From Tabrizicola fusiformis (GTDB lineage Bacteria; Pseudomonadota; Alphaproteobacteria; Rhodobacterales; Rhodobacteraceae): a stretch of DNA of 64,000 nucleotides. The stretch spans positions 464,506 to 528,505 of the forward strand of contig NZ_JABUHN010000001.1 in NCBI RefSeq assembly GCF_013328815.1. Direction: 5' to 3'. Numbering within the stretch: the stretch's first letter is position 1; every line of letters begins with the position of its first letter. Of this stretch, positions 1 through 8,465 are shown one piece after another. The notes under the pieces were generated by a model. It had not been told where the DNA came from and ran no database searches. It saw nothing but the letters and a program-made list of their open reading frames with translations. The translations under genes and the position numbers were made by a program.

Positions 1-399
1 GGGCAGGAACAATTCATCCAGCCCGTCCAGCTCGCTCTCGGGGTCGGCGGCGGGGGCCTGGGTGCCATGGCCGGAGAAATGCAGATAGACGAAATCGCCG
101 GGCTGCACCTTGTCGGCCAGCGCCGCCATCTGTTCGCGGATCGCGGCCAGTGTGGGCGCCTGCGCGCCTTCGACCCCATCGGCCAGCACGGCGACATTGC
201 CGGGGGCAAAGGGCACCGGCGCCTCGGTGGTCAGCCAAGTCTGCACCAGCTTCACATCGTTGGCCGGGCCTTTCAGCCAGTATTTCTCGTCCAGCCCGGG
301 ATAGGTGCTGGCCCCGATCAAAAGCGCGTAATTCTCACGCGCCAGCGCCGGAAGCGCCATGAGCGTCAGGGCCGAGGTCAGAAGCAGACGGCGCAGCAT
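1..399 (-). CDS. caspase-family (peptidase C14) secreted protein, partial
   Basis: The frame opens at an ATG (complement of 397-399) and runs off the left edge, so only the first 133 residues are visible. Residues 1-20 form a Sec signal peptide ending ALPALA. After it come a caspase-fold first strand (YALLIGASTYPG) and the catalytic-His strand FVYLHFSGHGTQ with His111. The catalytic Cys would lie beyond the window. Bacterial caspase-like (metacaspase/C14) proteases with signal peptides are usually periplasmic or extracytoplasmic; substrates are unknown. It starts 10 bases after the stop of a small secreted protein (410-1030), so the two are probably cotranscribed. Confidence 0.85.
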   Translation of the reverse strand, partial: MLRRLLLTSALTLMALPALARENYALLIGASTYPGLDEKYWLKGPANDVKLVQTWLTTEAPVPFAPGNVAVLADGVEGAQAPTLAAIREQMAALADKVQPGDFVYLHFSGHGTQAPAADPESELDGLDELFLP

Positions 400-409
400 G
401 GCATCCCCC

Positions 410-1030
410 TCAGTTCGTCATCAGCGCGTAATTGGCGCCCTGTGGACCGTTGTTTTCCACCTTCATCACAAAGCCGCCGGTCTGGTCGGGACGCCAGCCG
501 CAATAGGCGATATGGCTCTTGTCGGTGTCGGAGCAAACCAGCCGCCCCTGTGCATCATAGACGGTCAGGTTCAGGTCGGTGGCATCCTTCGCCTCGACAT
601 AGACTTCGGCATATTCGCCGCCGACGAACTCGACAACCGGATAGGTGTCATTGCCGCCATTGCCCAAGGCGCCGATGTTGTAGACCGGACCCGAGGAGAC
701 GCCCTTGCTGCTTTCGGCGCGCACATCGTCGATCAGGCCCAGAAGGGTGTCATCGCCCTCGGCCAGAGTTTCGGCGCTGGCCAGCATCTCTTCCCAACCC
801 AAGGGGGCATCGTCCACGGGCGTCGCTCCTTCGGCCAGAAGGCTGCCTTTGGCGGGGTTCAGCGTCTTGCGCAGCTTGGCGGCGGAAAGGATCAGCAGGG
901 GATCGCCCATCTCGACCCCGGTTGCATAAAGCGCGGCGGAAAGCTGTGCCGTCTTGACCGGAGACAGGGGTTCCGCCCCGGCAGGAAAGGCAAGGGCGGC
1001 GGCGAAGGCGGCGGCAAGAAAGGGTTTCAT
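410..1030 (-). CDS. small secreted protein of unknown function
   Basis: 206 residues with a clear Sec signal peptide (MKPFLAAAFAAALAFPAGA). I chose the ATG at 1030 because the signal peptide begins there; the upstream in-frame extension has no such feature. The C-terminal half (residues about 130-206) is beta-rich with a Cys pair (LVCSDTD and IAYCGWRP) and resembles extracytoplasmic beta-sandwich domains of the pre-peptidase C-terminal kind, but I do not recognise the family firmly. It is immediately upstream of the caspase-like gene on the same strand (10-base gap), so it may be a partner, inhibitor or chaperone of that protease. That is inference from position only. Confidence 0.75.
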   Translation of the reverse strand: MKPFLAAAFAAALAFPAGAEPLSPVKTAQLSAALYATGVEMGDPLLILSAAKLRKTLNPAKGSLLAEGATPVDDAPLGWEEMLASAETLAEGDDTLLGLIDDVRAESSKGVSSGPVYNIGALGNGGNDTYPVVEFVGGEYAEVYVEAKDATDLNLTVYDAQGRLVCSDTDKSHIAYCGWRPDQTGGFVMKVENNGPQGANYALMTN

Positions 1031-1189
1031 GGTGTGGTCCCCGAAAGGCAATGGACAGGTCATGCACCATAGATGCGGCCCCGCCCGGCCCCTGTAAACA
1101 AGTGATTTTTCCATGACGGCTTTTGTCACGGGCCTGTCAGGAACCCGCTTGCTAGCTTGGCCTCACCGAACGAAACGAGGTTTCACAGC

Positions 1190-2530
1190 ATGACGATCCG
1201 CCGCATTCACCCCAGCCTGCAACCGCGCGCCCGCCGCTGGCTGGCCGAGATTCTGGCGGGGGCTTTCGTGCTGGTTACCGCGCTCGCCACCACGCAGGGC
1301 CGCGCCGCGGAAGTGCCGCTTGAGGCGGCGATGGCCACGGTTTTCACCGTGCATTCGGCGGATGATGCCGACACCTTCCTTGGTTCGGCCTTCCTCTGGG
1401 GGGCGGCGGGCGAGGTGGCGGTGACCAATGCCCATGTGGTGAAGGAGGCCGCCGAAGTGCGTCTGCGCGATGCGGCGGGCCATGAAGAGATTGCAACCGT
1501 TCTGGCGCGCGACCCTGTGCGCGACGTGGCGGTGCTGCAGGTTGAGCCGGGGCGGAGCGGGTTGACCCCCTCGACCGCAAAGCTTGGGCTCGGGGCGGAG
1601 GTCTGGGCTCTGGGGGCCCCGCTTGGCATCGAATTTTCGGTGACCGAGGGCATGATCTCCGCCCTAAACCGTCAGGTCGATCCGGCGGCGCCGGTTCTGA
1701 TGCTGCAACATGATGCGGCGGTGAACCCGGGGTCGTCGGGCGGGCCGCTGGTGGACGACACGGGCGCGCTGGTGGGGATGAACAGCCAGATCGCCGACGG
1801 CAGCCGGATGTTCGTGGGCATCGCCTATGCCATTCCCGCCGCCGAACTGGCGCGGATCGTGGACGGGCTGATTGCGGAAACCTTGGCCCCGGTGCCCGCG
1901 CTGGGCCTGCGCGCCCGTCCGGTGGACCGGCAACTGGCCGAGGTGCTGGGCGTGGCCCCGACCGGCCTTCTGGTGGATGAGGTCGAGGCGGGCGGACTGG
2001 CCGAGCGCGCGGGCCTGATGGCAGGGGATATCCTGCTGGCCGTGGGCGGACGGGCGCTGGACCATGCGGGCGACTTGCCCTTTGCGCTGGAGGCGGCGCA
2101 ACCGGCGGGGCAGGCCGATCTTGCGGTGATGCGGACGGGGCGGATGCTGCTGCTGCCGCTGTCTCTGGAGGTGGAAGAGGCGGCGCCGACCCTGCGCGAG
2201 GTGTCAGGCGGGGTGCCGCAGAAGGTCACCTCTTACACGTTGGCCGCGCTGGGGCTGACGCTGGACGCTGCGGGGGTGATCACCGATGTCACGGTCAATT
2301 CGCCCGCCAATTTCGCCGGGCTGGCGGCGGGTGACCGCATTCTTGCGGTGAATGGCCAGCCGGTGGAACCGGGCGATCTTGCCGCAGTCACGCTGGACGC
2401 TGCCGCCTTGTTCCTGCTGGAAAATTCCGCCGGAACCCGCCATGTTCTCTTGGACCCCTACGGGCAGGGCACCGGCCTGCGCGCCATTGGCGGCGCGAAT
2501 GTGCTTGACCCGGATGTGGTCGTGTTCTGA
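1190..2530 (+). CDS. trypsin-like serine protease with two PDZ domains (DegP/HtrA type)
   Basis: 446 residues. The start at 1190 is preceded by an ACGAGG ribosome site, and residues about 18-40 form a signal peptide or signal anchor. The chymotrypsin-fold triad is visible: His82 in VTNAHVV, Asp112 in PVRDVAVLQV and Ser183 in NPGSSGGPL. Two PDZ domains follow (about 235-320 and 355-440), the second containing LAAGDRILAVNGQPV. HtrA-like proteases degrade or sense misfolded envelope proteins. It heads a same-strand run with a two-component system 24 bases downstream, suggesting envelope-stress function. The GSSGG active-site loop differs from the common GNSGG but keeps the Ser. Confidence 0.9.
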   Translation: MTIRRIHPSLQPRARRWLAEILAGAFVLVTALATTQGRAAEVPLEAAMATVFTVHSADDADTFLGSAFLWGAAGEVAVTNAHVVKEAAEVRLRDAAGHEEIATVLARDPVRDVAVLQVEPGRSGLTPSTAKLGLGAEVWALGAPLGIEFSVTEGMISALNRQVDPAAPVLMLQHDAAVNPGSSGGPLVDDTGALVGMNSQIADGSRMFVGIAYAIPAAELARIVDGLIAETLAPVPALGLRARPVDRQLAEVLGVAPTGLLVDEVEAGGLAERAGLMAGDILLAVGGRALDHAGDLPFALEAAQPAGQADLAVMRTGRMLLLPLSLEVEEAAPTLREVSGGVPQKVTSYTLAALGLTLDAAGVITDVTVNSPANFAGLAAGDRILAVNGQPVEPGDLAAVTLDAAALFLLENSAGTRHVLLDPYGQGTGLRAIGGANVLDPDVVVF

Positions 2531-2554
2531 AAATCGGCGCAAAGGGAGTTCACC

Positions 2555-3238
2555 ATGGACCGCATCCTGATTGTCGAGGATGACCCGGAAACCGCCGAGG
2601 CCGTCGCGCAGGAAGTGCGTGCGCTGGGCTGCGAGCCGGTCTGGCTGGCGACGCTGGACGAAGGCGTTGCCGCCTCATCCCAGGATTTCCGGGTGATCGT
2701 GCTGGACCGCATGTTGCCGGGGGGCGATGGGGTCGAGGCGATGGCGCGCATCCGCGCCGGGGGCAGCCGGGCGATGATCCTTGTGCTGTCGGCGCTGGGC
2801 CGGGCGGCGCAGCGGGTGGAGGGGCTGGAGAAGGGCGCGGATGATTATCTGCCCAAGCCCTTCGAGCCGGAAGAACTGCGCGCCCGCCTGCGCGCCCTGT
2901 TGCGGCGCGGCACGATTGAGGTGCTAGACAATGACCTTCTGGCCTTTGGCGATCTGGAAATTCGGCTGAAGGCGCGCACGGTGCATGTCCGCCGCGCCCA
3001 TGTCGCCGTCAGTCCGAAAGAGTTTGAACTGATCACCTATTTCGCCCGCAATGCCGGGCAGGTGGTGACGCGGATGCAGCTTCTGGAAAACGTCTGGAAG
3101 CTGCATTTTGATCCCGGCACCAATGTGGTGGACGTGCATGTCGGCCGCTTGCGCCGCAAGCTGGAAGAGGCGGGTTCTGCCGCGATCCAGACCGCCCGGG
3201 GCGAGGGCTATGTCTTTGCACCGCTGAAGGCGGGATGA
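2555..3238 (+). CDS. OmpR/PhoB-family response regulator
   Basis: 227 residues. An N-terminal receiver domain (1-118) has the acidic pair Glu8/Asp9-Asp10, phospho-acceptor Asp51 in VLDRMLPGGDG, and the conserved Lys in DYLPKPF. A C-terminal winged-helix DNA-binding domain (about 130-225) contains SPKEFELITYFARN and VVDVHVGRLRRKL. A GGGAG ribosome site precedes the ATG. The last four bases overlap the start of the histidine kinase (ATGA), a classic translational coupling. The regulon is unknown; the neighbouring protease and lipoprotein are the obvious candidates. Confidence 0.95.
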   Translation: MDRILIVEDDPETAEAVAQEVRALGCEPVWLATLDEGVAASSQDFRVIVLDRMLPGGDGVEAMARIRAGGSRAMILVLSALGRAAQRVEGLEKGADDYLPKPFEPEELRARLRALLRRGTIEVLDNDLLAFGDLEIRLKARTVHVRRAHVAVSPKEFELITYFARNAGQVVTRMQLLENVWKLHFDPGTNVVDVHVGRLRRKLEEAGSAAIQTARGEGYVFAPLKAG

Positions 3239-4590
3239 GCGAAAACCGCCCTCTTGCTGCAAGGGCCACGCTGCGGCTGGCGCTCTTGATGGCGGCGGCG
3301 GTGGCGGCGCTGTCGCTGATGGCGATGGCGCTGCAATACCGGCTGGTGGAAACCCGGATGACCGAGGCGGCGCGGGCGACGCTGACCGCCGATCTGGGCG
3401 GCTATGCGGCGCTCTATGAACAACGCCGGATCATCGCGCTGCGGCAGGCGATCGAATATCGCGCGGCGGCGCCCTCGGGCGCGGAAATGCTTTTGCTGCT
3501 GGACCGCCGGGGCAATGTGTTGGCGGGGACCGAAGCGCAATGGCCTGCTGGGCTGACGGCGCAGGGCGCGGGGTTCACCGTTGATCCGGCTGAGGAGTTT
3601 ACCCAAGGCGGCACCCGTTGGCTGGCCGTCGCGCGGGAATTGCCGGGGGGGTTCCCGCTGCTGGTCGCGCGCTCGCTGGCGCCGGTCGATGCCACACTGG
3701 CCAGCCTGCGGCGCGGCATGGCGGCGTTGGGGCTGGCGCTGTTGCTCGCGGGCGCCGGGGTGGGCTGGCTGGCCGCGCGTTCGGTCATGCGGCGGATCGG
3801 GCGGCTGAACGATCTGGCCGACCGGGTGGCGGGGGGCGAACTGTCGGCCCGCCTGCCCGGGCCGCGCAGCCGCGACGAATTTGGCCTGTTGGAAACCCAT
3901 GTTCACGGGATGCTGGACCGGATCGAGAACCTGAATCGCGCCACGCACCGCCTCTCGGACACGATCGCCCATGAACTGCGCACCCCCCTCAACCGGCTGA
4001 TGCAGAAGCTGGGCCGGATCGAGGGGCAGGAAGAGGTGGTGGACGCCCTGCGCAGCGAAATCCGCCAATCGATCCGGGTCTTTGACTCGCTTCTGGATAT
4101 CTCCCGGGCCGAGGCCGATCAGGGCTCGGGCGGCGGTCTGGTGCCGGTGGACCTGTCGGAAGTGGCGCAGGAGGTCTGGGAGCTTTACGAACCCATGGCC
4201 GAGGACAAGGGCCTGCTTGTGCAGGCCGATGTGGCGCCGGGGCTGCGGGTGCTGGGCGACCGTAACCTGATCGCGCAAATGCTGTCGAACCTGATCGACA
4301 ATGCCATCAAATATTGCGGCCCCGGCGACAGCCTGCGCCTGACCCTGACCGAGGGCGCCGACCGCCATCTGATGCAGGTGGCCGACACCGGCCCCGGCCT
4401 GCCCGAAGACCTGCGGGCAGAGGCGTTTGACCGCTTTACCCGGGCCGAGCGGGACCGGGGGATCAAGGGCCATGGGCTTGGCCTCGCGCTGGTGCGCGCG
4501 ATTGCCGCGCGCCATGGCGCCAAGCTTGAGATGCCTGCGGCGGAAAAGGGGTTTGTGCTGGATATCGGCTGGCCTAAACTCGCCTCCTGA
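3235..4590 (+). CDS. sensor histidine kinase
   Basis: 451 residues. Transmembrane segment 1 is at about 13-35, a periplasmic sensor region at 36-160, and transmembrane segment 2 at about 162-183. A HAMP domain follows (RIGRLNDLADRVAGGELSA), then a HisKA dimerisation helix with the phosphorylated His246 in TIAHELRTPLNRL. The HATPase_c domain has the N box LIDNAIKYC, G1 box VADTGPGLPE and G2 box KGHGLGLALV. It overlaps the response regulator by ATGA and is followed after 21 bases by a patatin-like lipoprotein gene. The ligand is not apparent. Confidence 0.95.
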   Translation: MSENRPLAARATLRLALLMAAAVAALSLMAMALQYRLVETRMTEAARATLTADLGGYAALYEQRRIIALRQAIEYRAAAPSGAEMLLLLDRRGNVLAGTEAQWPAGLTAQGAGFTVDPAEEFTQGGTRWLAVARELPGGFPLLVARSLAPVDATLASLRRGMAALGLALLLAGAGVGWLAARSVMRRIGRLNDLADRVAGGELSARLPGPRSRDEFGLLETHVHGMLDRIENLNRATHRLSDTIAHELRTPLNRLMQKLGRIEGQEEVVDALRSEIRQSIRVFDSLLDISRAEADQGSGGGLVPVDLSEVAQEVWELYEPMAEDKGLLVQADVAPGLRVLGDRNLIAQMLSNLIDNAIKYCGPGDSLRLTLTEGADRHLMQVADTGPGLPEDLRAEAFDRFTRAERDRGIKGHGLGLALVRAIAARHGAKLEMPAAEKGFVLDIGWPKLAS

Positions 4591-4611
4591 CGGGGGAGTG
4601 GGCCGATTCCA

Positions 4612-6060
4612 ATGAAAAAACTGGTGTTTTGTCTGGCCTTGCTGGCCGGTTGCGCGGCATGGAACCGGCCGATCAATCAGGCGTTGCAGGGCGAGAATGC
4701 CGCGCTGGTTGATGTCACCCCCGAAAGCATCGGCAAGGGAGAGCTTTATGTCGGTCTTGCCTTTTCGGGCGGCGGGATGCGGGCCTCGGCCTTTGCCTAT
4801 GGGATGCTTGAGGAATTGCGGGCGCAAGGTGCCGTAACAGGCACGCCGAACGGGCTTCTGGATGATGTGCGGCTGGTCTCGGGTGTGTCGGGCGGGTCCG
4901 TCACGGCGGCGCAGTTCGGGCTTTACGGCCCGGCGGGGCTGACGGGTTACCGCGAGCGGTATCTTGTGACGAATGCCGAGAAATACATGGCCAATTCGCC
5001 GTTCAACCCGGTGACCATCGTCAAGGGGCTGGCGGGCGGGGCCAACGGACGCAAGACCTTTGCCCGCTATCTGGATGAGGTGCTGTTCAAGGGGGCCACC
5101 TTTGGCGATCTGCGGGCGCGTTCCAAGATCAAGACATGGATCAACGCCACCGACATGGCGAACAACACGCCCTTCCTGTTTTCGCCCGAAACTTTTGATG
5201 CCCTGTGTTCCGACCTGTCAAAGCTGCCGATCTCGGAAGCGGTGGCGGCTTCGGCGGCCTTCCCCCTGGTCTTCACCCCGGTCGTGCTTGAGGCGCATCA
5301 GGGTGACTGCGGCTATAAAGAGCCGGACTGGCTGACAGCGGCCCGCAACAACCCCGAGGCGACGGCGGCGATGAAGGCGCAGGGCCGGGCGCTGGAAAGC
5401 TATGCCAATCCCGAAGAGGTGAAATACGTCAAACTGCTGGATGGCGGCATCACCGACAACTTCGGCACCACCGGCCTTGCTGTGGAGCGTGCCCGCGCGC
5501 AGGCGCCCTATGCGCCGATGACGCCGGAAGAGGCGGTGCGGATGAAGCGGATGCTGTTTCTGGTCGCCAACGCGGGGGTTGAGGCGGATTACGGCTGGAC
5601 CCAGAAAATCCCCGGCCCGGGGGGCGTGGGCCTTGGCATGTCGATCGCCACGGCCTCGATGTCTGCCGCCACAAGGTCGGGCTATGACGCGATGCGCGGT
5701 GAGTTGCGGCAATGGGAGGCCGAGCTGATCGAATGGCGCTGCGCCCTGCCCCCGGGCGAGGTGCGGCGGCTGCGCGGCACGCTGGACGGCTGGGATTGCA
5801 GCGACCTGAAGCTGTTCATCGGGCAGGCGAGTTTCGAAGGTGTTCCTGCCGACATGCGCAAGAAGCTGAACAAGGTGCCGACCCGGCTGAAGCTGAAAAC
5901 CGAGGAAGTCGATCTGGTGATCGAGGCCGGGCGGCTGGCCACCCGCGCCACGCCCGAATTCAACGGCTTTCTCGCCTCGCTGGAGGGCAATGACGTGGAC
6001 GCCCGCATTCAGAAGGGCATCGCAGCGGGCGGGCGGCGGATTGCGCCGGTCAGCAATTAG
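4612..6060 (+). CDS. patatin-like phospholipase lipoprotein
   Basis: 482 residues. The N-terminus MKKLVFCLALLAGC is a lipoprotein signal with lipobox LAGC (Cys14), so the protein is lipid-anchored in the envelope. Patatin signatures: oxyanion loop LAFSGGGMRASAF (49-61), nucleophile Ser93 in GVSGGS, and catalytic Asp277 in LLDGGITDN. Bacterial patatins with this arrangement hydrolyse phospholipids or lysophospholipids. Position directly behind an HtrA-type protease and a two-component system suggests envelope maintenance or remodelling. The C-terminal 180 residues carry no motif I recognise. Confidence 0.9.
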   Translation: MKKLVFCLALLAGCAAWNRPINQALQGENAALVDVTPESIGKGELYVGLAFSGGGMRASAFAYGMLEELRAQGAVTGTPNGLLDDVRLVSGVSGGSVTAAQFGLYGPAGLTGYRERYLVTNAEKYMANSPFNPVTIVKGLAGGANGRKTFARYLDEVLFKGATFGDLRARSKIKTWINATDMANNTPFLFSPETFDALCSDLSKLPISEAVAASAAFPLVFTPVVLEAHQGDCGYKEPDWLTAARNNPEATAAMKAQGRALESYANPEEVKYVKLLDGGITDNFGTTGLAVERARAQAPYAPMTPEEAVRMKRMLFLVANAGVEADYGWTQKIPGPGGVGLGMSIATASMSAATRSGYDAMRGELRQWEAELIEWRCALPPGEVRRLRGTLDGWDCSDLKLFIGQASFEGVPADMRKKLNKVPTRLKLKTEEVDLVIEAGRLATRATPEFNGFLASLEGNDVDARIQKGIAAGGRRIAPVSN

Positions 6061-6062
6061 GG

Positions 6063-6088
6063 CAGGGCGCGCTTGGGGCCGCGCCCTG
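6063..6088 (+). terminator. hairpin after the patatin gene (possible terminator)
   Basis: A 9-bp perfect GC-rich stem (CAGGGCGCG with CGCGCCCTG) with an 8-base loop lies 3 bases after the stop of the patatin gene. There is no T-run after it, so intrinsic termination would be weak. It sits between convergent genes. Confidence 0.45.
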
Positions 6089-6111
6089 GGATAGTTGAGC
6101 CAAATGAAAGA

Positions 6112-6462
6112 TCAGCCGGTTTGCAGCATCGGGCCGAGCATCTCGGTCAGAGCGGCGAGGGCTTCGTCGCGGTTCTCGCAGCGGGCGGGCAGGCGGATGG
6201 CGACGCTGGTGGCCCAGCCAAAGCGCGGCGCGGCTTCGGCGGTGAGGGCGATTTCCAGCCCCTTCGGCGTTAGGCTGACGGCGGCCAGCGCCTCATCATC
6301 GCCGAATTCTTCGTCGTTCACCTCAAACCAGACTGCACCGCCCTCTACCGGCTGGCGGAACAGGGCATAACCTTCGTCATCCTCTTCGACGAAACCGACA
6401 AAGCGGAAACCGTCGTCTTCGGTGACGGTGGCATAGGCGGCTTTCAGGGTGAGGTCGGCCAT
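6112..6462 (-). CDS. small acidic protein, possibly Imm10-like
   Basis: 116 residues starting MADLTLKAAY. It is acidic, without signal peptide or membrane segment. The central pattern GFVEEDDEGYALFRQP...VWFEVNDEEFG...VSLTPKGLEI resembles, from memory, the Imm10 immunity-protein fold (hydrophobic strand, Tyr/Phe-rich strand, N-D-(Q/E), then SL...LEI). No toxin gene is adjacent. It lies 11 bases downstream of the LysE exporter gene and is probably in the hemF-lysE transcript. The family call is tentative; a plain hypothetical is the safe description. Confidence 0.6.
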   Translation of the reverse strand: MADLTLKAAYATVTEDDGFRFVGFVEEDDEGYALFRQPVEGGAVWFEVNDEEFGDDEALAAVSLTPKGLEIALTAEAAPRFGWATSVAIRLPARCENRDEALAALTEMLGPMLQTG

Positions 6463-6473
6463 GGGAACTCCGT

Positions 6474-7076
6474 TCAGGTTTCGAGCGCGACCCAAAGGGC
6501 CATGAGGGTAAGGGTGGCCGCCCCGACGCGGTGCAGCCGGGCCGAGATGACGGGATCGGCGGCAAGGCGCCCTGCGGTTCCGGCGGCAGCGACCACGGCC
6601 AGATGGACCGCCGTGGCGATGGCGACATAAAGCGTTGCCAATGCGGCGCTTTCGCCGCGCCCGGCGCCGGGCGGCAGGAAACCGGGCAGGATCAGCAGAA
6701 AGAACAGCGCCGCCTTGGGGTTCAGCAGATTGGTGAGCAGGCCGCGGGAAAATGCCTGTCCCATCGTCTCGCCGCCGCCGGCGCGGTGGTGCGCCGGATC
6801 GCGGGCATCCCGCCAGCTTTCCCAGGCCAGCCAGAGCAGGAACCCTACCCCGGCCCAGCGCAGCGCCGTCAGAAGCGGCGGATGCGCCGAGATCAGCGCG
6901 CCGACGCCCAGCGACAAAAGCCCGCCCATCGCCGCCAGCCCCGCCGCCACACCCAGAACGGCGGCAAAAGCGGTGCGCCGCCCCTCGGTCGCCGCCAGAA
7001 GGGCGAGCCAGATCATGTTGGGGCCGGGCGTCAGCTCGATCACCAGCGCGGTGGCGGCAAAGGGCAGCAGTTGCAT
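6474..7076 (-). CDS. LysE/RhtB-family amino acid exporter
   Basis: About 200 residues. The N-terminal signature MQLLPFAATALVIELTPGPNM contains the TPGPN motif of LysE/RhtB exporters. Six hydrophobic segments follow, with GLLTNLLNPKAALFF matching the conserved second motif. The ATG at 7076 was preferred over an in-frame start eight codons earlier that would overlap hemF. Such proteins export amino acids or homoserine lactones across the inner membrane; the substrate cannot be read from sequence. The start is 4 bases after the hemF stop, so it is cotranscribed with hemF. Confidence 0.88.
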   Translation of the reverse strand: MQLLPFAATALVIELTPGPNMIWLALLAATEGRRTAFAAVLGVAAGLAAMGGLLSLGVGALISAHPPLLTALRWAGVGFLLWLAWESWRDARDPAHHRAGGGETMGQAFSRGLLTNLLNPKAALFFLLILPGFLPPGAGRGESAALATLYVAIATAVHLAVVAAAGTAGRLAADPVISARLHRVGAATLTLMALWVALET

Positions 7077-7080
7077 CGTC

Positions 7081-7944
7081 TCAATGCCATTTGGCAAGCG
7101 GCGGCAGGCTCATCAGCACGGCATTGGCATCATGGCCGGTTTCCAGCCCGAATTTCGTGCCCCGGTCATAGACGAGGTTGTATTCGGCATAAAGCCCGCG
7201 ATGGACAAGCTGGGTGTCGCGGTCGGCCTCGGTCCAGGGGGTTTGCAGGCGGGCCTCGGTCACCGGCAGGAAGGCGGGCAGGAACGCCTCGCCCACGGCG
7301 CGGGTAAAGGCGAAATCGGCCTCCCAACTGCCCGAGTTCAGATCGTCATAGAAGATGCCGCCGACGCCCCGCGCCCGGCCCCGGTGCGGGACGAAGAAAT
7401 ATTCATCCGCCCAAGCCTTGAAGCGGGGGTAATAGGCCGGGTCATGGGCGTCGCAGGCGGCTTGCATCCGGCCATGGAAATGTGTGGTGTCAGCGGGATA
7501 TTCGATGCAGGGGTTCAGATCGGCCCCGCCGCCGAACCATGCGGCCCCCGGCGTCCAGAACATCCGCGTGTTCATGTGGACGGCGGGGCAATGCGGATTG
7601 ACCATATGGGCCACAAGGCTGATGCCCGAGGCCCAGAAGCGCGGGTCTTTGTCCATGCCGGGCACGCCGCGCGCGGCCATGGCGCGCTGTGCCTTGTCAC
7701 CAAGGGTGCCGTGGACCTCGGACCAGTTGACGCCGACCTTTTCAAAGACGGTGCCGCCGCGCATCACGCTCATCAACCCGCCGCCGCCATCGGTGCGGGT
7801 GGTGGGGGTCACCTCGAACCGGCCGGGCGCGCGGGCGCCGGCATGGCGGGTTTCAAGGTCTTCAAAGGCGGCGACAATCTGGTCGCGCAGGCTGCGGAAC
7901 CATTGGGCGGCACGGGCCTTGCGGTCGGTGAAATCGTCGGACAT
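7081..7944 (-). CDS. hemF: oxygen-dependent coproporphyrinogen III oxidase
   Basis: 287 residues from MSDDFTDRKA. Conserved HemF segments are present: GGGLMSVMRGGTVFEK, NPHCPAVHMNTRMF, WFGGGADLNPCIEYP and RGVGGIFYDDLN, including the His residues of the active site. The enzyme oxidatively decarboxylates coproporphyrinogen III to protoporphyrinogen IX with O2 in heme (and bacteriochlorophyll) synthesis. The anaerobic counterpart hemN is in the same window at 39140, next to fnrL, so the cell can make heme with or without oxygen. A candidate promoter lies at 7970-7998. Confidence 0.96.
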   Translation of the reverse strand: MSDDFTDRKARAAQWFRSLRDQIVAAFEDLETRHAGARAPGRFEVTPTTRTDGGGGLMSVMRGGTVFEKVGVNWSEVHGTLGDKAQRAMAARGVPGMDKDPRFWASGISLVAHMVNPHCPAVHMNTRMFWTPGAAWFGGGADLNPCIEYPADTTHFHGRMQAACDAHDPAYYPRFKAWADEYFFVPHRGRARGVGGIFYDDLNSGSWEADFAFTRAVGEAFLPAFLPVTEARLQTPWTEADRDTQLVHRGLYAEYNLVYDRGTKFGLETGHDANAVLMSLPPLAKWH

Positions 7945-7969
7945 CGGGCGGGCCTCCTCTGGATGCCCT

Positions 7970-7998
7970 TCGTTAGCACCGGGGGCCGGCAGGCTCAA
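7970..7998 (-). promoter_or_regulatory. candidate promoter of hemF
   Basis: On the minus strand TTGAGC (7993-7998) and TAACGA (7970-7975) are separated by exactly 17 bases, about 25 bases before the hemF ATG. It is a plausible but imperfect housekeeping promoter. Confidence 0.35.
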
Positions 7999-8062
7999 CG
8001 CGGCTGATATGGCATAGCACGGCAGAGCGGCTATACTGGGCGGGTGTTTTCAGGAGGTTGCG

Positions 8063-8461
8063 ATGAAACGTCTGGCCTTGCCCGCCCTCATGGTGCTGTC
8101 GGCCTGTGGCACGCCGCAGGAACAGTGCATTTCGGCGGCCACCCGTGACATGCGGATGGTGGACCGGCTGATCGCCGAGGCCGAGGGCAATCTGGCCCGC
8201 GGCTATGGCTATCAGGAGGTGACGGTCTGGACGACGCGCTGGGTGCGCTGCGGCCCGCTGCCGCCGCCCCATGCCGAGGGCGAGCCGCCCGCCAAGCCGC
8301 AGCTTTGTCTGGACGAAGTGCCCGAGACCATCCGCAAGCCGGTGGCGCTGGATCTGGGGGCCGAGGCGCAGAAGCTGGCCGGGCTGAAGGCCAAGCGGGC
8401 AGCACAGGCCAAGGCAGCGGCGCCACAAATCGCCGCCTGCAAGGCCGAATATCCCGAATAG
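8063..8461 (+). CDS. small lipoprotein of unknown function
   Basis: 132 residues. MKRLALPALMVLSACG carries a lipobox (LSAC, Cys15), so it is a predicted lipoprotein. The mature part has Cys residues at about 22, 61 and near the C-terminus (QIAACKAEYPE), and an Ala/Lys-rich helical tail at about 95-130. An AGGAGG ribosome site precedes the ATG. It is divergent from hemF and convergent with the SDR gene (4-base gap). I do not recognise the family. Confidence 0.75.
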   Translation: MKRLALPALMVLSACGTPQEQCISAATRDMRMVDRLIAEAEGNLARGYGYQEVTVWTTRWVRCGPLPPPHAEGEPPAKPQLCLDEVPETIRKPVALDLGAEAQKLAGLKAKRAAQAKAAAPQIAACKAEYPE

Positions 8462-8465
8462 CGCC

